A DNA stretch of 64,000 bases, taken from assembly GCF_029227915.1 (NCBI RefSeq), contig NC_079875.1, positions 12,645,001-12,709,000 of the forward strand, given 5' to 3'. The position numbers were made by a program, and so were the translations under genes. The DNA comes from Hydractinia symbiolongicarpus. Taxonomy: Eukaryota; Cnidaria; Hydrozoa; Anthoathecata; Hydractiniidae. This document shows, one piece after another, positions 46,004 through 56,326 of the stretch. Position 1 is the first letter of the stretch, and the number at the start of each line of letters is the position of its first letter. The notes beneath the pieces were generated by a model, which had not been told where the DNA came from, made no database searches, and saw only the letters and a program-made list of their open reading frames with translations.

Positions 46004-46710
46004 ACAGGGCTTCTACTTTCGAAAAGTACACAACTATTTTGCCAATATCTGTACTAGAATGTACTAGCTGAAGTCCACTAGTCTCACCTAATTAATCATT
46101 GTTGATAGTTTGGTTTGCCCACCCACCCACCACTTTTCAATAATTCGTTTTGTTATTATGTACATCAATCACTTCATCCATTGTCATGGATGTCTACAAC
46201 TGTTAACGTACCGATTACTCCCGCAATCAACCATTACCTACGTAGCAACCCGAAAATTGGGCCATCATTAGACATAAGATAAACACCTACTTCTATGACA
46301 ACAACGATCAACAATGCTAGATGATTTACAACATCACATGGATGGGTCGATTGGCACATATACCCAGTGCTCTTGCCTCAAAGTTTTCTCTTTCAACAAA
46401 TTAGCTGAATGTATTCTCGGATTTTGGTTAACTGGCCTTATATTTTCTGATCATTTTCATCATAATTGGCCAACATATTTGTTTTTAACACCAAAATTTA
46501 AGGAAACATGCAAAAATATCACGGTCAATCTCTTAAAAAATTTAAATTAAATTAAACTTTAAATTAAAATAAATTCTGTTCTAATAATGCTTTGGTATTC
46601 TAAATTTCAAACATTGAAGAAAATCAACAAGATTTTAAGTAAAAAAAGTTATATTATAGTTAAAATGTTTTTTACTGTGGTTAGTAGTATCTTTTTACTG
46701 ACAAGTTTAA

Positions 46711-47058
46711 GTGGCGCCATAGATTAGTGGTTAGCTCTCGTACTCTGTGCGGGGGACCAGGGTTCGATTCCTTTTAACGGCGATTCAAAATAGGCGAGTG
46801 AATGTTACCATAGCCTCAGGAGCCATGTGAGGGAAATTGGGGAGATGGCACATTGTGAGCCGTTGGATGTTGCCAGGAGTTGTCTAGCAGAGCGTGGGCC
46901 TTAATTGGTTCTGCGTAGCTCAAAAAGAGCATTAAATACTCTAGGACTCTCCATCTAGACCATGGTCCCTCCTGGAAATAATAGACAGGGTATATCCCTG
47001 GATACTTTGTGAGGCTAGCCATGTAAAATATGCATATCTATCTATCAATCTATCTATA
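46711..47058 (+). repeat. tRNA-derived SINE, full-length copy
   Basis: Starts GTGGCGCCATAGATTAGTGG (box A-like TAGATTAGTGGTTA at 46721-46734) with a perfect box B GGTTCGATTCC at 46761-46771, giving RNA polymerase III promoter spacing. A ~240-bp tRNA-unrelated body and a TATC-repeat tail (CTATCTATCAATCTATCTAT) follow. A second copy is at 55337, so the ends are well defined. Confidence 0.85.
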
Positions 47059-48540
47059 AGATCCAAAGAAAAGAGCTTAGCTAGAGCTACTGCTAAGCTA
47101 GAAAGTAAAATATATTTTTATAAAACCCAGCTATAGCTACAAAAATGCTAAACTATACCTATAGTACCAACATTTTTAGTTGTTTTAATAACCAAAAACC
47201 GTTGGATGCGTTCTGATTCATGGTTTTTGATGGTGTCGGATACTTGTTTGCCATGGTTTAGTTTAGCTCTGAAAGAAACTGCCAAATAAAAACATAGAAT
47301 ACAGCAATTTGAATTTTTTAAAGTCACAATTTGCATTATTCTATATTCATAACCGGTGAAACAAAACGTCCAAAAATATAAGCATTTGCAGCAATAAAAA
47401 AATAATAATAATGTTTTAAAAGCCCCGTTGGTCGTTATAGATAGATTTAATTTTACCCCCCGGTTTACCATGGGCCGTATCTCACGGAAATAAAGTTTAT
47501 CAACTGAAAAAAGAAAACCAAAGCAAGGAAGGTTGTCTCTTTTTCAGAGTAATCCTGAAAAAAGTTATTTCAAACAATGTTTACTCATCATGTTGTTAAA
47601 TTAAAGCTGATTTGTTTCTTTTATCATTTTTGTGTTCTGGGAACGAGGTTGCTTTCTTTTTTTAAAAAAATATCGAATTCGAATGGTAATTCGAATCTAA
47701 AGCGTAAAAAACAAAACTGTTGTTGTAGAGCGGCTCTTGTTGTCGAGCGAGTATAAAAAATTTATGTTGTTGTTAGAAATATTTAATACAAAGAAGAAAA
47801 ACGTAGATGATATAACGTCAAAAGGAGAACTGATTGGAAATGTATCAGACAATTGTAGCTAGCTATACATTATCAATTTGTTTTCTTTGGGATGAAGCGA
47901 AGTTTAGTTATCGAAGTAAAAAACTGATTGGACTTTTATCCAGAGAACACTCAATCAAGTCTAGATATATTCTTAGGATATTCTTACCTTCTGACCTATT
48001 GTTCAGAGTATTTTCCTACTAAAAAAGTGCTTCTTAAAGAAATTATTTTCTGGTTCAAGACACAACAACAAACTTAATATTTAAGGAAAATTTAGCTCTG
48101 ATAGAAACGGCCAAATATTGCTCACAATCTGCATTATATTTATAACCGCTAAAACAAAACCTTTCAAAAATATAAGCAGGTCCAACAATAAATAAGATAT
48201 ATAAAAATGCAAAGGGTCTAACAGAATCGAAGGTGTCTAACAACGGTTATGTAAAAAGCTAAATCTGCTAAACTTGCTTTGCAATGTCAGAAGTATACAC
48301 CAGGGGAACTAGTATACCAGACATTAGAAATCGTTAAGTCCCACAAAAAAGTTTATTGCTAAATATCCACAATGCACAGTTTGTAATGCATCATAGCAAA
48401 TCAGCTATTTAGTCTATTGTATACAGCAACCCTTCCAGTGCACAAACGTTCCGTGCAAGATAACAATGCAACGTTTTCGAATTTAAAAATCGAATAATGT
48501 TTCAAACGACCATAGCGAAACAGATGAACTTCTGACCCTG
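47059..48540. other. No gene; solo terminus of the RecQ-type element at 47634-47651
   Basis: TTCTGGGAACGAGGTTG at 47635-47651 matches the right end of the 11858-15065 element (CCCTGGGAACGAGGTTG). Copies of a GCTCTGAxAGAAACxGCCAAATA block with AACCG(C/G)TxAAACAAAAC occur at about 47265-47360 and 48095-48160, an undefined repeat pair. No coding sequence. Confidence 0.4.
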
Positions 48541-48569
48541 ATATATCAGTTCGGGAGATGACACTAAAA

Positions 48570-50610
48570 GGGAAACGGTTTCCCATGTTTTATAGGGAAA
48601 TTCCCATGTCATACCGGGAAATGGTTTCCCATATATATAGAAAACTCTTTCCTAAACTATTTTTTTTGATTTTAACTTGGGTTTCTCTTTTGGGAAACCG
48701 TTACCCATTCTCAGAACCATTTTACGGAATTGCAGAAAGAGGCTACAATAATTTTTTTTCTTTCGGTGAAAATTCGCGGGAAAATATTCCCTTTCTATTG
48801 GTTAAAAATTTGTAGTGCGCTTGTTAATCAGCTCATGCGCAGATTCCTTTTTATTTTGGTGGTTTCCATAATGGGAAACCATTGCCGTATTTCTGGCCTG
48901 TTTGGGGTAAAGGTTTCCCAAATGGGAAACTGTTTTCCAAATAGACCATTTCGGAGATTATGTGCCATTATGAATCTGCGGAACTTAGTGGTGCAAGTTG
49001 AACTTTGGACTTCATGTTTTATTCAGTCTTTTGCCTAACGGAACTGCTGGCGGCAGGGCAGTTTTGCTTTTTGTTATCTGTTTTTATCTTCTTGATATTA
49101 ATTTTATGATGTATATTTTGAAAAATACTTTTATTAGGCAATTATCTGTACTTTTAATTTCTTTTTGTACAATAAAGGCAACTTAATATATCCTAAAAAC
49201 CTTTAAACTAGCTATATAATTAGTAATTGATGCTTGGTTAAAGGTGATTTCATTGTATATTTAGAAATTGTGTTAAAATTGTGAAGCTGCTTTGTGCAAT
49301 ATATAAAGATATTGGCATTGGATTTTTAACTTGGATTATACTTTACTTTAGAGAGAAATTTTGGATATCGGAAATACCTTACTGGATTTGGACTTGAACT
49401 TTGTTTTTGAATTTGTAAAGAAATGTTTAAGTTGTAGTATTTGTGAAGAGTTATAATCCATTGTCAAAATATTTGTCAAAACTCTACAATGTTATCTATT
49501 CCTAAAGTGAAACTTAAGCTCGCAAAATAATCTGGCTTCTTCTCTATGATAGTGTAAAAAAATTCAATAAACTGCCCATAGAGATACGGTGAAGAGAGTC
49601 AGTCGCAAATTTTAGGAATAGAGTCATTAGTCATTTTAATTGCAAATAATTTTTATTATTTTTATAATTTTGTTTTTCTGTAATAATTACACTAATCTGT
49701 ATGTTTGTCCCTTGATTCGTCTTAAACACTCCTATCTTTGAGTCTTTCAAGAGTTGTATTAGAAAGAATACCTGTCTTTCTTTTCTGCTTTCGCTATTGC
49801 CATATAATTTTTTGTACGCCTCCCTTATTGAAAAAAATCAAAAAGGGAAAAATGTAGAAATTAGTTTACTAGACTAAAGTGGTATTCAATTTTTTGTTTT
49901 TCTATGTTATATGTTTCTGTTGCAATGTATATTTTACATGATGTTTTGTTATATATATATACATATGTTTTTTATTGGTTTCTTTATCAGGACACGCAAT
50001 TATAGCAGTAATTTATTACTAAAGTGTAAATATTTTTGATAAATAAATAAATTCTCCTGTGAAGCTCGTTTGAGTTATTGGCATAATAAGTTCCATTGCA
50101 GAAAAAGCTCTGGCGATTAACTCAACTATTACTCAGTCCACGAACGGACAAGAAGTCAGTCAGCTGCCTCACACTAAGTTCTAAAAAATCTTCATACATT
50201 GTAAGAGGCATAATTCGATCGTAAATATATGTTTAAAGTTGATTAAATATCCACTCAGAGTTAAATTTTAAATGTATTAAATAGGAGTCAAAAATAATAA
50301 TAAAACACACTCAGTATTACCTACGTCCTACACGTGTATTTAATTGCTATTTATAATTCATTAATAGATCAAAGCAATACGCCTAAATGGATGTGGTCTG
50401 GTGTTATCAATGTTACTTAGATAAAAACATTACGAAGACCTAAACACGCTAATAGTGTATACAAAACTTGTTTCTTTTTGTTTGTTTTAAGAGAGTTTTC
50501 TACTACAACATATAGAGTTCAAAGTTCAACTTGCACCACCAGGCTTCGAAAATCCATAATGGCACATAATCTCCGAAATGGTCTATGGGTAGTGGTTTCC
50601 CTTTTGGACT
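48570..50610. repeat. Segment bounded by inverted repeats, with GGGAAAC/GTTTCCC palindromes
   Basis: 48940-49008 (ATAGACCATTTCGGAGATTATG...GGTGCAAGTTGAACTTTG) is inverted at 50520-50587, with GGTTTCCC words just outside both arms. The left flank 48570-48930 holds several palindromic GGGAAACxGTTTCCC words. The ~1.5-kb interior is AT-rich without ORFs. It looks like a non-autonomous DNA element or foldback; no target duplication could be fixed. Confidence 0.55.
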
Positions 50611-50948
50611 CCAGTCCTGAACTGTATAGCTAGCTATATTCTTACAAAAAAAGTTCTTAACTTTCTGGACAAATACTATACTCATTATTCTGAATATATT
50701 CTTAGCATGTCCATGTCCTGAAAATATATAATGCCTTAATAAAATAAAGCATGCTATAAATAGCCCATAGTTAATGGCAAATTCTTTTTATATTTTAACA
50801 AACAATCGAGGTTGGACATAATCTTAAGATATTCTTAACTGACGCTAAGTATATTCTTACAAAAAATATGTTCAGGCTAAAGACAAAACATATTTAAGGG
50901 AAAGTTTAGCTGGAAGCGTGTAAACGGCTTAAAAACTTTATTCACCTA

Positions 50949-53884
50949 CAGTACCGCTATCAGGAAGCCTAACATCGTGATCGTGTATCATGCGCGACAC
51001 CCACGATCCACGATCCTATCGTGTCTGTCATGATTATAAAAATATTAGTTATTAGATCGCGAAACTATCGTGGTGATCATGTTCATCGCGATGGATCATG
51101 AAAACCCTGATAGTTTCGCGATGGAAATCACGATTCATTTATGCAAATTTCTGTTTTTCTTTGATCTACAAAAGCTCTCCTAAATTATTAGAGTTGCGAA
51201 ATACGAATCATTCAAGAAGGCTAACACAAATCTTTTTTAGGAAAGCCTATTTAATTGATTTGTTTTTACTTATGGCTGCACTAGTTATTATAGATATGAT
51301 TAAAGGAATACGACGAATTTATATCTTGCGCTCAGTAGCTTTTTAGTACCTTTAAAATTCAAGCTTTTTAACTTCAAGCTTTTTATAGTCGTTTTTTGAA
51401 AAATAAAACTTGAAAATAACTAAAACAAAATAATTAAAACATAAAAAAAATCATTAACAAAACAGAATATTATTTTAAGTAATGATTTTCATGATCCATC
51501 GCTAGCCTTGTTATCAGCCACCGTTCAACTTCGTAACTTTATTTACATTAAATATTTTTAGTTGCACAAGTAGTAACAAAGTTTAATAACTTTAATACTA
51601 AAACACTCAAGATTTTTCGGACAAGTGTTTTAATTCCCGGCCGTGAACGTGAACATTGATAGAACATACCCTTCAAGTGTTCCCCACGCTGAAATTAATA
51701 ATTTCTGTGGGGTGTACAGGAGTAAAGGAATTGTGTTTTTACTTCTCCTTCTTAAATTTTTTTTTTAAGTTCTAAGATTTTAAAGATTTAAGATCGCACG
51801 CGTGGTAACTTTGATTTTTCGCCTGCGTAAAATTGTAATTTCCCGCTTAAATTTTTTAAATTAAAGTATTTAATAATTTTTGTTTTGAAAAAATATAGTT
51901 TCTACAAGTGAATGTTTTTTATAACTGGTTTCACGCTGCACACTTGCCGTCCTGCTCCAGTTGAACATGATACATTTACGTCATTATTTGATAACACATT
52001 ATGTTTAAAAGAATGCCTTTACTATTTGATATGCCACAAATACGTAGTCATTATCAACTTTTGATATCTTAGACGTTAAAAATGGCGCCTGGACTAAATT
52101 TATACTTGAGACAACGTATTGTTAATCTCGCTAATTTAGGAATTAAATTTACTAAAATTTCATCAATATTATTGAAAGAAGATAAAGCTTTGGTATCACG
52201 ACAAGCAATATCTAACGTATATGCGAAATTTAAAAATACAGGTTCGATTGCGCCAAAATCAAAACCTGGTCGACGCAGGATTTTGGAAACAAGACATTAT
52301 GATTTTATAGACAGTTGCTACGAAAAAAACGATGAACTCACGTCAATAGGTAAATTTTTTAATTAAAAATATTTTTTTTATTATTTTTTACAAACTTAAT
52401 AAGCAAACAAAAATTTCACAGCAAAGCCGAAAAACTTCTCTGTCTTAAGAAAAAGCCCTGAGTACGAACTTGTCTAAAGGAATGTTTGTATTATATTTTT
52501 ATCAGAAGAATGAAAAAAAAATCAATTTAGTAACAATATTTTTATTCGTTAAATGAAAAGTTATATGGTTTAGTTCAATTCTCTCCCAATCAAGATAGTT
52601 TTTTCTTTTCTACACTTTGTAAAGTTTTTGTAAATTTTTATCATAAAAATAGTTAGCTACTTTAACATAACATTTACAACTTTTTTCCAAAGAGAGTTTT
52701 CAAATTAATTTGATCTTTATAAAACCATCCTGAGGCATGACTAAGAATAAATGTGCTAAAATAAATAAAATAAATTCTTTCTGCAGATGCAGGAAAGCCA
52801 GTCTTAAAACGAAACCCAGTAAAAAATAAAATTTTGTGAAACGTATTAAGGATGAGTGCGAAGTTGAAACAACGTTAAACGCGATGATGTGTTGCCAGAT
52901 TTGCTATATGTTTTTTGCATTAATTCTAGATATTTTTGATTTCTCTTTCCCCTTTTAAAAAGATGTTTTAAACCTTATTCAACATGATTTTTCTTTGGTA
53001 TTACATCACGAGAACATTCGTCCGAAAGCTGTATTAAGGTACAGGACACCTAACCTCTCCCATGTTCTGGTTATATTTAACTTGCATGGGTGCACACTCT
53101 TCTCGCAGTATTCTCTGTGACGATGAAGGTCGGACTGACTTGTGGCATGGTTCCAAATGGTCTTCCGTCTTTCGTTCGAGTCTCAGTGTAATGCACCAGC
53201 CGAGCATAAGAGTGTCAGCATGAAGGAAAGGGGCCGACTTTAATGTTCTCTATACCTTTATATAACTTTCACAATTCTTCCTAATAACACCGACCGCTTT
53301 TTGATCGCAGGCTTCATAAGCTTTGTGTTTTTGGTGCCTCTTATTTAGCACATTCATTTAAAATATAAGAAAAATATATCGTAGATAAAATAAAATCACG
53401 ACCGACCGACCGACCGACCGGGTCAGTGCTGAAACCCTCACCTCGGTGACGGCAAACAAATTTTTAATTCCAGCCTAACAAGAAATCATGGTTGGTTAAA
53501 AATCACACATATAGAAAAAACTAGTCAAGAATAAAACCTATCGCGGACGTATATTTTGATTGAGATTTTTAAGATGTGAAGAGGTCGTTAAACTTCAGCA
53601 AATGAAACTGGCTAAAAAGAGAATACGGTGATCTTTTTTTAATTGCTTTTGATTTAAATTGTTATTAAAGCAATAAAAATTATATAGCATTTCAGTGAAA
53701 CAATTGCATCGTGACGAACACGATTTTATTTTTTATATGATCGTTAAACTCATGATGCATCGTGACACGATAGATCGCGTCTCCCACGATGGCATTATTT
53801 CACCTTTGAGCACAAAGATCGTGGATCGTGGGTGTCGCGCATGATACACGATACACGATGTTAGGCCTCCTGATAGCGGTACTG
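50949..53884. mobile_element. Tc1/mariner-type element with CAGTACCGCTATCAGG ends
   Basis: CAGTACCGCTATCAGGAAGC at 50949 and its complement ending at 53884 are both flanked by TA. The inverted repeats stay similar for ~70 bp (GCCTAACATCGTG, GTGTATCATGCGCGACACCC, ACGATCCACGAT), with many ATCGTG/CACGAT words inside both ends. The only coding remnant is an N-terminal helix-turn-helix exon at 52082. The catalytic domain is absent. A (GACC)n microsatellite sits at 53399-53420. Confidence 0.78.
52082..52349 (+). pseudogene. N-terminal helix-turn-helix exon of a Tc1-like transposase
   Basis: ATG, then M-A-P-G-L-N-L-Y-L-R-Q-R-I-V-N-L ... S-R-Q-A-I-S-N-V-Y-A-K-F-K-N-T-G-S-I, then P-K-S-K-P-G-R-R-R-I-L (the GRPR-like linker of Tc1 transposases) and D-F-I-D-S-C-Y-E-K-N-D-E-L-T-S-I, ending at a GTAAAT donor. 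No DDE exon follows inside the element, so the gene is incomplete; it may persist as a DNA-binding fragment. Confidence 0.65.
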
Positions 53885-53886
53885 TA

Positions 53887-54559
53887 AATTCATTTCTCTA
53901 CCAGATATATAATCTAAATAACACACCTGCTTCCCTTTCGCTTTCTCAGTAGGCCGCTGAATCTGTTTTGTTATGATTCGCACATGTCCGTTTCCTGTAG
54001 GCATTGCACGAAATGTTACTGTTTATTTCACGCTGCCGAATAACAGATATTTTGTTATCTTACCCCAAGTAGGGCAAATTTCTTTAAAGTAAAACATTTT
54101 TTAACTCATCCTACTGAAGATTTTAGACCAAGTTTGTCTGTTTTTAGACCGTCACATAACCTGAATTCTTCTGAAAATTTGACGTTGCAATGTTCATTCA
54201 TTGTGTTAGCTGTTAAAAAGGACGGCGAATTTGATATCGTGCTCCCACAAATACTCCTTTTTCAATGCTCGACTTTTTGCTTTTTTTTTTCATACTTGCG
54301 CTACGTAGGGTGAAAGCACTCGGTGTAGGGACAAACAGTTTTATCCGACTTTGTATAACACTTAACTTTCTACGTGCGACCACATTATTTTGTTTAGATT
54401 TTACATAAAAATGCACAGCACATACGTTCACAGCTTCACGTTGGCTTGTTTACAATACAAGATTTTTCACCCTAGTTTGCAATTTTATTTATGTTCTAAA
54501 CTCAAGTACACATTTGAAATATTCTCAGATCCGTTAGTTGGGCTACATAGACATCTAAT
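53887..54559. other. No gene seen
   Basis: Short open stretches only. Phrases such as GCATTGCACGAAATGTTACTGTTT (54001) and CAGTGCACGAAATGTCATTGTTT (9061) are shared between this region and 9050-10100, so both may hold decayed copies of one repeat. Confidence 0.4.
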
Positions 54560-55096
54560 GTAACTCCAATTTATAAGAAAGACTCAAACTTAATAATTAG
54601 TAATCGGCCAATTTTGCTATTATCAAATGTCAACAAATTTTTTGAAAAAGCACTTAAAAAATGTCTTAATAAATTTCAGTTTGGATTTAGAGAATGTCAT
54701 AGCACAAAACACGCATTAATAGCTACAGATAACTGAAAAGATCAGAAACAGCGACAGTGGTGGTGAGTATGGATGCGGGGTGTTTATATAGATCTCCAAA
54801 AATCCTTTGACACAGTCAAACACGGCATCCTACTAAAAAAACTTAACCACTATGGAGTTAGAGGTATAGTTAATAATCTTCTGCAATCCTATCTCTCAAA
54901 CAGATCACAATATGTTACAGTAAATGTTGTCAAATCTGAACAGGGACCTCTCTTATTTCTTATTTATATAAATGATCTATCTACATCCATCAAACACTCT
55001 ATGGTATTTCATTTTGCTGATGATACAACATTATTAAATTGTAGCGCCTCCCTGAAAAAAGTTAATGAACAAGTGAAGGTGCTACGAACCGGTTAA
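54560..55096 (+). pseudogene. Non-LTR retrotransposon reverse transcriptase relic
   Basis: Reads V-T-P-I-Y-K-K-D-S ... R-P-I-L-L-L-S-N-V-N-K-F-F-E-K ... F-G-F-R-E-C-H-S-T-K-H-A-L, then after stops D-L-Q-K-S-F-D-T-V-K-H-G-I-L-L-K-K-L, S-E-Q-G-P-L-L-F-L-I-Y-I-N-D-L, and F-A-D-D-T-T-L-L (the Y/F-A-D-D catalytic box). The G-V-P-Q-G-S block before G-P-L-L is deleted and stops interrupt the frame, so it is dead. Type: CR1/Jockey-like LINE by wording of the motifs. Confidence 0.8.
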
Positions 55097-55336
55097 AGTG
55101 CTCACATTCTGTATATCCTGCGCACATATTAAAAATCCGGCAAACACTTTTTGTGCAATGAACATACCTGCGCAGTTTGCTCGCTGGTTCATTATTTTTT
55201 TCAGAAAAGTATAGTACAAAGAAACATTTCATCAAGACTCATTCTGGAGGAAAGCATGACTAAGGCTGGAGAAGATAAAAATTCTAGATATATCTATATG
55301 TTCGAGTCTGTCTGTCTGTCTGTTCGAGTCTGTTTA

Positions 55337-55738
55337 TGGCGCCGTAGATTAGTGGTTATATGGCGCCGTAGATTAGTGGTTACATGGCGCCGTAGATTAG
55401 TGGTTATAGCTCTCGTACTCTGTGCGGGAGACCGGGGTTCGATTCCTCTTGACGGCGATTCAACATGGGCGAGTGAATGTTACCATAGCCCCGGGTTAAC
55501 CCAAGCCATGTGAGGGAAATTGGGAAGATGGCACACTGTGTGGGCCGTTGGATGTTGCCGGGAGTTGTCTAGTAGAGCGCGGGCCCTAATTGGGTCTGCG
55601 TCGCTCAAAATGAGCATTAAATACTCTAGGACTCTCCATCTAAGCCATGGCCCCTCCTGGAAATAATAGACAGGGTATATCCCTCGATATTTGTGAGGCT
55701 AGCCATGTAAAATATGCACATCTATCTATCTATCTCTG
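55337..55738 (+). repeat. SINE copy with its 24-bp tRNA head present three times
   Basis: TGGCGCCGTAGATTAGTGGTTA(T/C)A stands at 55337-55360, 55361-55384 and 55385 onward; the third leads into a full SINE body with box B at 55436-55446 and a (TATC)n tail. Upstream is a (TCTG)n tract with duplicated TGTTCGAGTCTG. It agrees with the copy at 46711 over its whole length with few changes. Confidence 0.85.
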
Positions 55739-56326
55739 TAAATTACATACATGCCGGAAAAATAGCCATTTTTGTTTTTCACTGCCTCCAGCTCGACTTT
55801 CGTGTAAGTCACTAAAGTCGAAAACCAACAGCCGTTCTGTAGCACCTTGCGTAAATTTTTGTAACATTTGTCAAAGTGGTTAAAAATTCTAAAAATTGTT
55901 TCATGTTGTAAATTTCATAAATTTCAGGTAAATTTATTTGTTCTTTCTAATTAGGGTTATCATTACGTTTCCATGACTTTATAGGCATTTAAAATAGTTT
56001 AACCCAACTTTTAATCCAGAGTAAGGGATGTCCAAGACTGGAATGTGTGTAGTTTGATGACAATTTTCATTGTTGTCACGGTCAAACTGTACAACCCCTC
56101 TTGCTCTGCTGAAAAGTTTTGAAAACAAATTTAATTTACCATACAAATTGTAAAGTTTGTATTTATTTAAATCATGAAGGATGTTTAAACAATAAAAATA
56201 TATGTCTATACTTGTTTTGTTATTATTCTTAAGATTATAAGCAGTTACCTTCTGCTTTAATCAATATTCAATCATGATTTTTCTTGAATAAAAATTATAT
56301 GTTATTGTATTAATACAGATCAAAAA
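55739..56326. promoter_or_regulatory. 5' flank of EFL1 with a splice-acceptor-like site just before the ATG
   Basis: TTGTATTAATACAG|ATCAAAAA-ATG: an AG at 56318-56319 preceded by a T-rich stretch lies 7 bases upstream of the start codon. It could end a 5'-UTR intron or be a spliced-leader acceptor. No TATA box or other promoter element is clear. Confidence 0.4.

Noticed and set aside
46711-46785. True tRNA gene
   Set aside because: Boxes A and B are present, but the body continues into a SINE shared with 55337, and the cloverleaf arms do not pair well by eye.
53399-53420. Functional GACC repeat
   Set aside because: Short (GACC)n microsatellite with no context beyond the transposon interior.
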